DNA of 64,000 nt from Picochlorum sp. 'celeri' (GCA_010909725.1 JAACMV010000005.1:744001-808000); one strand, 5' to 3'. Counted from the stretch's first letter, positions 8,781 to 17,486 are shown. Made by a program: numbers and translations. The notes: generated from the sequence alone by a model not told the origin.

Positions 8781-9379
8781 GGCAAGGTTGTCACTGGAAG
8801 GACAACTCCATCGTACAATTGTCTGACATGCTGATTAGCAACAGACGTAAGGCGTATATCCACTCGTGTGGATAATTTCTGTCGAATTAAAAAATAAGAA
8901 GTTTGCGAACAGTAGCCTGCAGACTCTATCATTGCCCATGGATGGGGATCATCTGTCTCGGTCCATCTAATTTTTGATTGATAGTACCATTGATGGTGTG
9001 ATACCATATTGTATTTAATTCCAATCCTGCATCATTAAAAAACACTTTCGGTGGAAAGGGCACCCGCAGGGTCGTCGACAGAACTCCCACCTCTTCTCCA
9101 GAGACACTAGAAGCGTTCCATCAGTGTCGTCATACCATGACTGATCAGTAGATGGCACTATATAGTGAATGGCGACCCCCCTGGTCAGCGATAAGCCTCC
9201 ATGCAGGGAGTGCCGCACGACGCCGTGCGTTCATCGGGAGAATATGTCACTCAATGAATGAAGGCGCGATCTGATTTCGTACGAAATCGGCACGCGGCAG
9301 GCAGGGAGGTACATCACGTGCATCTAAAACCCATACCGAGTATATCTAATTTATAATTTTCACATATTCAAGATTCCGT
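8781..9379. other. Divergent intergenic region, kinase and patatin
   Basis: About 600 nt between two divergent genes. It may hold an unplaced 5' exon of the kinase: a 76-codon minus-strand frame (9007-8777) is open here, but I cannot join it to the kinase with a canonical intron. Close to the patatin start are a short hairpin (CGCACG/CGTGCG, 9214-9229), a perfect 16-nt palindrome (9273-9288) and a CACGTG core (9315-9320). An A/T-rich TATA-like stretch lies near 9338-9360. None of these is experimentally supported. Confidence 0.35.
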
Positions 9380-10633
9380 ATGCAGAGGCATCTGGCTGTC
9401 GGGGCTGTGCTGTGGGGTATCTTGTTGGGGGCTGCGAGTGGCCAACTGGAGCGATATGCTGTGGCTGGGAGGTTCGATACACACACTTGGGTGCATAGTA
9501 TGTTATAATAATCACATTTTGAATGATTACATACGTTGATATGGTGCAGTGCGCTGTTGTTACCGTGGTACTTGGGAGCTATGGAAGCTCTCGTGGAGGA
9601 GGGTGTGGTTCAGCCAGAGTCCATGCCAGGGGCTGGGTTGAGCGGTGGTGCGGTTACGGCAATGTTGACATGTGCTGGGGTGCGTCCTGTGGACCAGTAC
9701 CAGTTGTTGAAGGGTGCTCTCGTGGATTGTTATGAATCGTGGGATCCCAAGAGTGGTGTGTTTCCATGCAATGGGCAGCTGAGCTCTATCGAGTACAAGG
9801 GGTTTTCGACCTTGTATGACCCCTCTTCGATCAATTCTATTGCTGAAAAGTGTTCCCACGTGGGTATCGCTTTCACAGAGGTAGATCCCAATGATCCAAC
9901 GATGAATACATTGACGTCTACCATTGTTGCAAATCATTCAACAGATGAGGCCATTTTGAGGGATTTGATCAGCAGTTCTTTCCTATCATGCTCTTCCATG
10001 TCAGTACCGTATTTTGTGAATGATGGTATGGTGACCGTGGATGGAGGGTATAGTACAACTCTGTCTGATTTGTGTGGCGGGAATGAGACATCATGTTTGA
10101 CAATTCAAGTGTATTATCCAAACACGACTGAAGCTGGACCTGTGTGTACGACACAGGATAACGTGGATGCTTCTATAGCGGGAGAATTGGTGTCACAATG
10201 CCTCGAGGCGGCTGGGGGGACATTCAATCAGTCAGCAAAGGGCCCACCACCTCCAGCGTGGGCCAATTTCACGAGCATTGGAGACTTGCCTACATCCTGT
10301 CCTGCAGGGCCCTCGACATTCATGCCTCCTGGTGAAGCTGATATTTATCCAGGGAAGTATATTCCATTGAATTATAGCTGTTTTGAATGGCAATGTATGG
10401 CATATATTCCATATCCTGATCGACTGGATGATTTGTTCAATCTTGGCCAGGAGGAAGCACGTGCTTGGATCAAAGCCAATGCAGGCATCCATGGATTATT
10501 GACCAATGCATCCTCAAACAGTGCTGATGGTAGTGATGATACAAGGAATGAGGTGACGTCTTGGGCGTATGGACAGACATGGTGTGGTTTTGGTGCTACG
10601 TTGTTGTCCCTAGCCATTCTCATCAATATATGA
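9380..10633 (+). CDS. Secreted patatin-like phospholipase
   Basis: A patatin-fold lipid acyl hydrolase of about 391 residues. Exon 1 (9380-9471) encodes a signal peptide (MQRHLAVGAVLWGILLGAASG). A 78-nt intron (9472-9549, starts GTTCG, ends GTGCAG) separates it from exon 2. The join gives YAVAGSALLLPWYLGAMEAL, the usual patatin opening with its glycine and YxxG. The nucleophile motif GxSxG is present as GLSGG, and the catalytic Asp lies in VDGGYS. The C-terminus is hydrophobic (FGATLLSLAILINI) after a polar stretch, which could be a GPI-type signal or a membrane anchor. Several N-glycosylation sequons fit a secretory route. A donor at 9502 also keeps the frame but lacks G at +5 and breaks the motif. 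Confidence 0.85.
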
Positions 10634-10763
10634 TCCATTCATTTTTGCCATACTCTATACATTATGTTTCTTCTTCCTCAAGAACTTCCTCTAAGTACTA
10701 CAACGACTACAATGAATCAAGACTATATTTTAAACGTGTAATACTACTACTACTATTAATACA

Positions 10764-11951
10764 TCAAGAAGTCCCTTTTGCTTTTGGGATAGATCGCCCC
10801 TTTGGTCCCCTGGCTGCTTTCAATGCACCAGGAGGAGGTGGTTTTCCGGCATTCCTTGCGGCAGATTCCAGCAATAACTTGTGTTCATCCAATGCTCGAT
10901 ATACATCTCTTTGTGTAGAGTCGCACAGATCTTGCAACGGCATATATTTAAACGGATTCTCAAGATGGACAGCAGCAGCATCAACACCTAGCAACAGCAG
11001 CGTGGTGAAAATACTGGCAGGCAAGGCGACCTGCAGCTGCAATTCTGTATTCTTCAACGCGAGAGGCAAAAGATACAACCATATCTGAATGAACCCAGTC
11101 GTTAGTATTGTAAAGGGGTACGGAAGAGATTGGCTGTAAATCCTGACACAGTCTCCAGATCCAACCTGAGCCATTTCCAGTTGGCTGTTCAGTGCAATGT
11201 ATATTTCCAATGGCGGTGCAGCCTTTGCAATCAGCTGGCGAATCTTCAAAGGCGCCATCTGTCTCATTTTGTGTGTATCATGCATCAGTTTAATTTCATC
11301 TTCGTGCAAATATGCATTGTAATCCTTGGGATCGTCGCAGAGCTTCAAATTCCCTTCCAGGTATTTTCGAATCGCATTGTGGTATATGACACACCATCTC
11401 GCTATATCTTGCAGCATTTCTTCATCATCGCAGCATGTCAGCATGATCTGAACAATGATGACGCAAACATTGCCCAATTTGCCAAAGCCCGAACGACCCA
11501 AGTTGAATCGTGTAATAACGTTGTTGACCCTTGATGCCAACAAGAGTGAAAGGGCAAAGGAGCATATTCCAAATGCCGTCGTGTATACGCCTTGATCATT
11601 ATCGATAAATCTCAACACGCCAATAGGTGCAAAATACAGTCCAAGCACCTCTGCAATGATGATGAGCAATGGAATCTTGACCAACCAGAGAATATGCAGT
11701 GGAGGCGCAATATAACAAACAGCAGATGATACAAACCTCCATTCTGAACGGAGAGTTTCCCATTCTCGTGCGAGGGTCTTCTTCTTCCAGACCGGGGGCC
11801 ACAAGGTGTACATCATGTTGGCCCAAGCCTCAGATACTGTTGCCTTGAACTTCACCTTACGCGTTCCTTCTTCTGCTGCTGCTTTAGCATCCATGAAATC
11901 TTCAACGATGATTATCTTTTCCTCTGCGCCATGATCAATTGGAACCGCCAT
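10764..11951 (-). CDS. Bestrophin-family anion channel
   Basis: A 395-residue bestrophin/UPF0187 protein. Family marks include SLLLASRVNNVITRF after the second membrane segment, a C-terminal membrane hairpin (LTTGFIQIWLYLLPLAL, then PASIFTTLLLLGVDAAAVHL) and the conserved acidic ending ENPFKYMPLQDLCDSTQRDV. About four membrane segments can be counted. Eukaryotic bestrophins are chloride/bicarbonate channels; in algae some sit in thylakoids and feed bicarbonate for carbon concentration. No transit peptide is visible in the first 50 residues, which are charged, so the membrane is left open. The tail after residue 370 is Pro/Lys/Gly-rich. Confidence 0.88.
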   Translation of the reverse strand: MAVPIDHGAEEKIIIVEDFMDAKAAAEEGTRKVKFKATVSEAWANMMYTLWPPVWKKKTLAREWETLRSEWRFVSSAVCYIAPPLHILWLVKIPLLIIIAEVLGLYFAPIGVLRFIDNDQGVYTTAFGICSFALSLLLASRVNNVITRFNLGRSGFGKLGNVCVIIVQIMLTCCDDEEMLQDIARWCVIYHNAIRKYLEGNLKLCDDPKDYNAYLHEDEIKLMHDTHKMRQMAPLKIRQLIAKAAPPLEIYIALNSQLEMAQVGSGDCVRIYSQSLPYPFTILTTGFIQIWLYLLPLALKNTELQLQVALPASIFTTLLLLGVDAAAVHLENPFKYMPLQDLCDSTQRDVYRALDEHKLLLESAARNAGKPPPPGALKAARGPKGRSIPKAKGTS

Positions 11952-12482
11952 CTATCGGATGAATAGTGGTATGGTCTTTGGCAAGGGAAGACTACGTGGT
12001 CGAGTTCTTTGTCTCTGCGTCTCGCAAACGGCGAGATGGGCAATCTATATGTATATAAATAAATAATACGCAATAAAAATACAGTTTAATTGGGCCATGC
12101 ATGGCTTGATGTGCCGGCGTGGTGATCGATTAACAAGGTGTACGTGCCAACCGTACACCCGCTGGCTTCGAAAGGAGCCAGCGTAACCCGGCCGCTGTAC
12201 GATCTGCCGAGCATGTCCCATCACTCATGTCTCCTCTGTTGAAGCAAATGCATCACACAATCGATGCATCTTGAATCATGAGACATTCAGGAGAGGAGAA
12301 AGGTCGTACCGAGCATGTCGACATGGGGTATGTTCTGGATGAAAGACTCCACAGACATGTGCACCAGAAAGACAAGAGGTTTGGCTCTTGGTGGGAAAGA
12401 AATACATTGTTACATTGCATGCAAAATGCCCATAGTATTGTATGTGTAAACGCCCCAGAGGCTATGCAAGAGATGTTCTTGA
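11952..12482. other. Intergenic region with clustered hairpins
   Basis: About 530 nt between the bestrophin start and the end of the secreted cysteine-rich protein. A TATA-like stretch lies at 12052-12060 and could serve the bestrophin gene on the minus strand. The centre (12093-12293) is rich in inverted repeats, described under the structured element. A plus-strand frame (12278-12517) is open but overlaps the neighbouring gene and has no coding character. No tRNA pattern fits. Confidence 0.5.
12112..12191. ncRNA. Candidate structured RNA element, three stems
   Basis: Two perfect hairpins abut without a gap. The first has an 8-bp stem GGTGTACG/CGTACACC (12136-12143 with 12151-12158) and a 7-nt loop. 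The second has an 8-bp stem CGCTGGCT/AGCCAGCG (12159-12166 with 12175-12182) and an 8-nt loop. A 5-bp stem GCCGG/CCGGC (12112-12116 with 12187-12191) can close both into a three-way junction. The first loop lacks the T expected at tRNA position 33 and there is no proper T arm, so this is not a tRNA. A palindrome GCCATGCATGGC lies just left, and a longer imperfect hairpin (ATGTCTC to GAGACAT, about 12228-12293) just right. Strand and function are unknown. Confidence 0.35.
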
Positions 12483-13028
12483 TCAGTCATCATATGGCAC
12501 CCAGGCATTCAAAATAGACTCCACCTGTCCTCGGTATGACTCGGGGATATTTTCGAGCGTCGAATTCTGACACTGGATTTGGCAATCAATGTCTACATCA
12601 CATCTGAATTTGATCTCGAATTGCCTCGACTGTTCAAACTCGCACTCAATGTATCTTCCATCACTCTCAGTCTCACACTCCAGCTTGGTTCCATTGGCAA
12701 GACCTTTGCACTCGATTTCATCCCGTCTCCTACACACAATGCCTTGTCACACATGCTATAGAGTCTTAGATCTTCTAGGATAACAACCTCACGTACCATT
12801 CCCAGGCGCATTCTTCAGGTTGAGGCCCAGGAGAGGTAGAGCACCCCCCGAATTGCTGCAGAAAGGTACATCATGCATATCATGGAATCGAAGCCACAGA
12901 TCAGACTACACTTGCATCGATCGGGATGGAACTATACTCACCTGAAGGGTTCGAGCGTTTACGAGTGATAATGAGGCTAACGCGTAGACAGCCACTGCCA
13001 TACACGAGATGATCAAAGCCTTGTGCAT
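12483..13028 (-). CDS. Small secreted protein with eight cysteines
   Basis: A reconstructed 130-residue secreted protein, not recognised. Exons on the minus strand: 13028-12942 (29 codons, a clear signal peptide starting MHKALIISCMAVAVYALASL), 12855-12797 and 12729-12483. The introns are 86 and 67 nt, starting GTGAG and GTACG and ending GCAG and GTAG; phases are 0 and 2. The mature part has eight cysteines, enough for four disulfides: two in exon 2 and six in exon 3 (IEC, LEC, IEC, RCD, DC, IQC). It is acidic and has N-glycosylation sequons (NGT, NST). It could be a wall, apoplastic or ligand-like protein; no function is assigned. Confidence 0.7.
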
Positions 13029-13136
13029 CGTCTCTTCAAAACTGTATCGTATTGTTTAGATGCCTGCTGTGTGTTTTAGATTTTACTTTGACGTTGCCGT
13101 TGATTGATGTTTCGACAAGAACACGGCACACGTGCC

Positions 13137-13190
13137 TGATCTGTCCAATGCAGTTTTCTTTCTTGGTCAACGATTCTCGGACCAATCAAT
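13137..13190. repeat. Remnant of a third duplicated unit
   Basis: This short stretch (CTGTCCAATGC ... TTGGTCAACGATTCTCGGACC) repeats, with a few differences, the sequence found just upstream of both duplicated orphan genes (13914-13962 and 14833-14880). It sits at the left border of copy A with no gene attached, so it looks like the 5' flank of a further unit whose coding part has been lost. Confidence 0.7.
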
Positions 13191-13191
13191 G

Positions 13192-13962
13192 ATATGAGAA
13201 TAATGTTGCTTGATCAGCATGTTGCTTGAAATTCGATTGTTTACGAGGAAGAAAGGCAAGTGCATTTACAGACTTAGACATAAATTGATAGTGCGTTTCG
13301 GGATGCTTGCCTATCTTCTTAGTAGTACAAGAGAGTATCGAATCTACTCTCTTCTCTCATACATTGCTCTGAACTTGATCAGAGACTCTCCTTGGAGACC
13401 GATGTCCTCTTCCTTTATAATTCCGTTTTCCTGTAGGACAACATGAAATCTTCATCCTGAAACAGCATATACACGTAAAAGAGTATCCCTATAGCATACT
13501 CAATGCCATCTTCCACGACATAGCAGGTGATGTGAGGGCATCTGGCCCCCTGTACCCCCTGACTGTCTGCATGCTTTCGAAATTTTTCAAAATAAGCAGA
13601 GGGACCTTCGATGGAACGACCCTCGACGTCTGACGGGGTGACTTCACCGAGGAGTCTTTCTAATAATTCTTCGCCTGCCTTTCCGCAATCATATCCGTCA
13701 GGAATATTCGTACACGCGGATAGAACAGCATGCGCACAAGCAGATCGTGAGAGACCTGTCCGATTGTGAATAGCCTCGTACGAGAACGGCATATCACCAA
13801 GCACTGCCTTGGCAATCCCAATTGGGCTTGAATCTTGATCAGAAAGTGACACAATATCAGACATGATTGAAATTTGAAATAATTCTGGGTTGCAAAGGAG
13901 AAGGGGACACCAGCTTGATCTGTCCAATGCTGTTTTCTTGGTCAACGATTCTCGGACCGATC
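13192..13962. repeat. Tandem duplication, copy A
   Basis: The left unit of a two-copy tandem duplication. It begins at ATATGAGAATAATGTTGCTTG, matches copy B through the gene and its upstream flank, and ends after the shared CTCGGACCGATCA. A net 109-nt deletion inside (16 nt at 13414-13429 replace 125 nt at 14239-14363) is the main difference. A 57-nt spacer separates the copies. Confidence 0.85.
13415..13864 (-). pseudogene. Truncated copy of the duplicated orphan gene
   Basis: This copy starts with the same MSDIVSLSDQDSSPIG as its neighbour and stays open for 149 residues. It then ends early (YRKTEL, stop) because a net 109-nt deletion shifts the frame. About 63 C-terminal residues of the full copy are lost. 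The remaining N-terminal two thirds is uninterrupted and mostly conservatively changed, so it may be a recent pseudogene or a shorter working paralogue. The frame extends upstream to 13945, but the ATG at 13864 is the one shared with the other copy. No family is recognised. Confidence 0.65.
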
Positions 13963-14019
13963 ACTGTAGTTGTGCACATCTGCAGGACGGCCCAGTGTAG
14001 CCACAGGCTTTTGTATGAG

Positions 14020-14880
14020 AAATATGAGAATGATGTTGCTTGATCAGCATGTTGCTTGAAATTCGATTGTTTGCGAGGAAGAAAGGCAAGTGCATTTACA
14101 GACTTAGACATAAATTGATAGTACGTTCGGGATGCTTGCCTTCTTAGTAGTACAAGAGACTATCGAATCTACTCTCTTCTCTCATACATTGCTCTGAACT
14201 TGATCAGAGACTCTCCTTGGAGACCCATGTCCTCTTCCAGCATCTCCATGTCTCGGTTGCACCGATAACCTGCCTTGTAAGCAGCACATTCTTCTTGCAC
14301 AAATTCTCCTAATTCAGCATCTGTATAGGAGATGGCCCTTCCATCAGATTCAAATTCATATTTCCTGTAGGACGACATGAAATCCTTATCCTGAAACAGC
14401 ATATACACGTAAAAGAGTATCCCTATAGCATACTCAATGCCATCTTCCACGACATAGCAGGTGATACGAGGGAACCCCTTTACCCCCTGACTCTCTGCAT
14501 ACTTTCGAAATTTTTGAATATAAACAGAGGGACCTTCGATAGAACGACCCTCGACGTCTGACGGGGTGGCTTCACCGAAGAGTCTTTCTAATAATTTTTC
14601 GCCCGCCTTTCCGTAATCATATCCGTCAGGAATATTCGTACACGCGGATAGAACAGCATGCGCACAAGCAGATCGTGAGAGACCTGTCCGATTGTGAATA
14701 GCCTCGTACGAGAACGGCATATCACCAAGCACTGCCTTGGCAATCCCAATTGGGCTTCCATCTTGATCAGAAAGTGACACAATATCAGACATGATTGAAA
14801 TTTGAAATAATTCTGGTGTACAGGGGACACCAGCTTGATCTGTCCAGTTTTCTTGGTCAACAGATTCTCGGACCGATCAA
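14020..14880. repeat. Tandem duplication, copy B
   Basis: The right unit of the tandem pair. It matches copy A from AATATGAGAATGATGTTGC through the shared upstream motif ending CTCGGACCGATCA, and keeps the full-length gene. Identity is high over both coding and flanking DNA, which points to a fairly recent duplication. Confidence 0.85.
14169..14792 (-). CDS. Orphan protein, full-length copy of tandem pair
   Basis: A 207-residue protein with no family that I recognise. Visible features are an N-terminal helical region with a short helix-turn-helix-like stretch (FSYEAIHNRTGLSRSACAHA, residues about 28-47), a mixed central part, and a hydrophobic segment (YAIGILFYVYMLF, near 122-134) that is probably a buried helix rather than a signal. 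The C-terminal third is charged and contains two cysteines and GLQGESLIKFRAMYERRE. No signal or transit peptide is evident. The gene is single-exon. The left neighbour is a truncated paralogue, so this is a lineage-expanded family by duplication. Function unknown. Confidence 0.7.
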   Translation of the reverse strand: MSDIVSLSDQDGSPIGIAKAVLGDMPFSYEAIHNRTGLSRSACAHAVLSACTNIPDGYDYGKAGEKLLERLFGEATPSDVEGRSIEGPSVYIQKFRKYAESQGVKGFPRITCYVVEDGIEYAIGILFYVYMLFQDKDFMSSYRKYEFESDGRAISYTDAELGEFVQEECAAYKAGYRCNRDMEMLEEDMGLQGESLIKFRAMYERRE

Positions 14881-15054
14881 TGGCGTAGATCTCCAAAATG
14901 TATTTAATTCCGTAGTGGAGCAATTAGAAAAGCAAAGAATGAACTCATCAGTAATTCTCTGTCGTTTGTCGACATGAACATTTCATTATTTTATCATTGA
15001 TTAACTCGGTACATCTGAATACATATATTCATCACGAAACATATCTGTCGTGTA

Positions 15055-15852
15055 ATGCAGAATTCGACAGGCAATCTTCGTTGTGGTGGAGAAAGCACTC
15101 CTTGCCAAACAAGGACACGTGACGTGACATGTCGACCTGTCGTTCAGAGAAGGCATGTGCTTCGAGATGCAGTACTAAGTGTCCCTGCTGTATCGCTGGC
15201 GTATCAGGCTGTCGTAGAACAGCTTGCAATGAGTGGTGGACAAGGCTCCATGCATGCACGAAGGATGGCGTTTTCTGATGCCGTTCAAGGGATGACGGCG
15301 GGTCGAATTCCCGGAATCACTGGACCGGATGCAGAGGGAAGATTCACGTATACGAGACCAGAAGGAAAGGCTGGATCTCATGGTGTTGGATGGTCAGAGC
15401 TGCCAAAATACAGATTCACAGTGCCACAAGGATGGGAGGAGAAGCCCGTGAGTATAGCGGATTTGGGTGGTACAGAGATTGATTTGAGATTTGAAAACCC
15501 AGATGAAGGAAGCTTGCAGGTCGTCGTCGCACCTGTTTTGAGGTTTATGGATGTTGGGTACAATGCCAACGTGACGATTGAAAATATTGGTCCTCCAGAT
15601 AAGATTATTGCTGGTTTCGCTCCCGAGCTGTATGGATCACCACTGAAAGATGACGATGTCATGGAGACGGAGGTGGAGGTGGTGGATGGGTTGACGTATT
15701 ATCGATGGTATGTCAAACCACATCATTTAGTCTCTGCCACTGCTGTTGGCAACAGGTTAATCATTGTCTCGACCACGTCGAATTCTAGGCAATGGAGAAG
15801 AGGCCAGGATAATTTAAAACGCATCCAAAAGAGTTTTAAAGTATTAAGTTAA
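15055..15852 (+). CDS. PsbP-domain protein, thylakoid lumen
   Basis: A 265-residue PsbP-like protein. The PsbP fold covers about residues 120-265, with WSELPKYRFTVPQGWEEKPV, then GTEIDLRFENPDEG, PPDKIIAGFAPELYG and the ending GNRLIIVSTTSNSRQWRRG. The N-terminus is a plastid transit peptide followed by RRHVLRDAVLSVPAVSLAY, a twin-arginine plus hydrophobic stretch expected of a Tat-routed lumen protein. It resembles the PPD group of higher plants rather than the oxygen-evolving PsbP itself. Exact member not resolved. The pseudouridine synthase gene begins 37 nt after its stop on the same strand, with TGTAA at 15881-15885 between them. Confidence 0.88.
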   Translation: MQNSTGNLRCGGESTPCQTRTRDVTCRPVVQRRHVLRDAVLSVPAVSLAYQAVVEQLAMSGGQGSMHARRMAFSDAVQGMTAGRIPGITGPDAEGRFTYTRPEGKAGSHGVGWSELPKYRFTVPQGWEEKPVSIADLGGTEIDLRFENPDEGSLQVVVAPVLRFMDVGYNANVTIENIGPPDKIIAGFAPELYGSPLKDDDVMETEVEVVDGLTYYRWYVKPHHLVSATAVGNRLIIVSTTSNSRQWRRGQDNLKRIQKSFKVLS

Positions 15853-15889
15853 TTATATATGAGCTGATCGATCGAGTTGGTGTAATTGC

Positions 15890-17476
15890 ATGTCCCGAAT
15901 ACACTTTTGCTACTCGGTCACTTTTGGAGGGCATTCGGCGATTCGAATGAATATGACATCTGCGCTGATTTCTTGTATTAAAGGTCGATCTACTGTCAAA
16001 GGCATTCTGCCTCCCGTGGGACTTGGGTATTCGACAAGTCGACATGCCAACAAGACGTGCATTTTCTCTTGCTCGGCCCTGTCGATGCAGGGGGAAGCAG
16101 AGAGCGTGAAGGAGAAGCGTCTAGGGAAGAGAAAAGTTGCATTGTTTGTTGGGTATGAAGGGACTCGGTATAGAGGGCTTCAGATTCAGCCATCACAGCG
16201 GGGTGCTGAGTGGGCAGCACAGGTCCCATCGTTGACTGTAGAGGATGTTTTGGAGGACGCAATCTACAAATCGGGTGGTATTTTAGAGTCTAATAGGGGG
16301 TCTTTAGGTAAAATTGGGTGGTGTAGGTCCAGTCGGACTGATAAACGGGTGCATAGTTTGTCTACAGTCATCTCTCTCAAGTTGGAATGTGATCCAGAGG
16401 TGTTTGAATCAGAGCCTGATGGTGCATCAATTGTGTCTGGTATTAATGCACACTTGCCAGATGATGTTATGGTGTTTTCGGTACAGCGTGTGGTGAAGAG
16501 TTTTGATGCGCGCCGAGAGTGTATTCGGCGGTATTATGAATACTATATACCAGTGTCGTTTCTTAGCTTGGCCAAGAGGGAGGCTGCTGGGAGCATTGAT
16601 GATGTTATAGATCGGTTGGGAGATGCTTGGAGGTCATATGAAGGGTATCACGCATTTCATAACTTTACAAAGCGGCGATTATATCGACAGAAGAGGCACT
16701 CTGGGCAGCAAAGCAGTGTTACCAGCAGTAGTGATGATGGTGATGATGATGATGATGATGATACCAGAGAAGATACTGAAGACCATGATGCTGTGCATGA
16801 TACCTCCGAGAGAGCTAAAGGAAGGATTACATTCGAATGGAAAGACGAGAGAGATGATAACGACCCGATAGTGCGATCGCATTATCGATATGTAGAGGAC
16901 TGCACGTCAAGCAATGGGTTGGTTGAACTTGTAGAGCATGGTGGTGTGCCGTGCGTCAAACTTGCTGTATGCGGTGGGTCGTTCATGCTCCATCAAATAC
17001 GGCATATGGTTGCGGGAGCAGTCATGGTTGGATTAGGAATTATTCCTCCAGAACTCTTGAGGGCTGCCGTTGCCCCACCTGTGAGGATGAATCTACCACG
17101 TGCTCCTCCTGGTACGCTCGTCTTGCGCGATGCGGACTTTGGCAAATTTCGGAAGAGTTATGATGGGAAGCCATCTCCTACACAACGCGCATCTGGCGAT
17201 TCACTGATTCTCTTGGACGGGGGTGTGGAGCGACAGCGAGAATTTGCCTCACGCATCTTGTATCCAGGCCTGAATGAACAACTCCAGCATGAAGATTGGG
17301 AGCAATGGCATGAGCAGCTTTCTCTTGTACATTATGATGAAACTATGGCCGAGTATGTCGTGCGAAAGAGTGAGGAATGGTTTGAAAGGCGCGATGCATT
17401 GAAAGAGGAACGCCGACAAAAAAGGGCTGAACGGGAAGCACGATTGTTTGGCAGCGAAAATACGTCTGATGACTGA
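15890..17476 (+). CDS. TruA/PUS1-family tRNA pseudouridine synthase
   Basis: A 528-residue pseudouridine synthase of the TruA class. The catalytic Asp lies in SSRTDKRVHSL near residue 150. Other family marks are LFVGYEGTRYRGLQ near 85, FDARRECIRRYYEYYIP near 205 and the C-terminal GGSFMLHQIRHMVAG. The enzyme isomerises uridines in tRNA. The first 65 residues are basic and hydroxylated, suggesting an organelle presequence, but PUS1-type enzymes also act in the nucleus. A run of aspartates encoded by GAT repeats (16738-16764) sits in an expanded loop between the conserved blocks. The C-terminal tail is long, charged and coiled. Confidence 0.9.
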   Translation: MSRIHFCYSVTFGGHSAIRMNMTSALISCIKGRSTVKGILPPVGLGYSTSRHANKTCIFSCSALSMQGEAESVKEKRLGKRKVALFVGYEGTRYRGLQIQPSQRGAEWAAQVPSLTVEDVLEDAIYKSGGILESNRGSLGKIGWCRSSRTDKRVHSLSTVISLKLECDPEVFESEPDGASIVSGINAHLPDDVMVFSVQRVVKSFDARRECIRRYYEYYIPVSFLSLAKREAAGSIDDVIDRLGDAWRSYEGYHAFHNFTKRRLYRQKRHSGQQSSVTSSSDDGDDDDDDDTREDTEDHDAVHDTSERAKGRITFEWKDERDDNDPIVRSHYRYVEDCTSSNGLVELVEHGGVPCVKLAVCGGSFMLHQIRHMVAGAVMVGLGIIPPELLRAAVAPPVRMNLPRAPPGTLVLRDADFGKFRKSYDGKPSPTQRASGDSLILLDGGVERQREFASRILYPGLNEQLQHEDWEQWHEQLSLVHYDETMAEYVVRKSEEWFERRDALKEERRQKRAEREARLFGSENTSDD

Positions 17477-17486
17477 TCCGCATGTA

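Noticed and set aside
9502..9549. 48-nt intron in the patatin gene
   Set aside because: It keeps the frame but lacks G at +5, is shorter than all others, and spoils the conserved patatin opening; the donor at 9472 fits better.
12112..12191. tRNA gene
   Set aside because: The 8-bp stems, missing T33 and lack of a proper T arm do not fit the tRNA fold on either strand.
12278..12517. 79-codon plus-strand frame
   Set aside because: It overlaps the end of the secreted cysteine-rich gene on the other strand and its composition is not protein-like.
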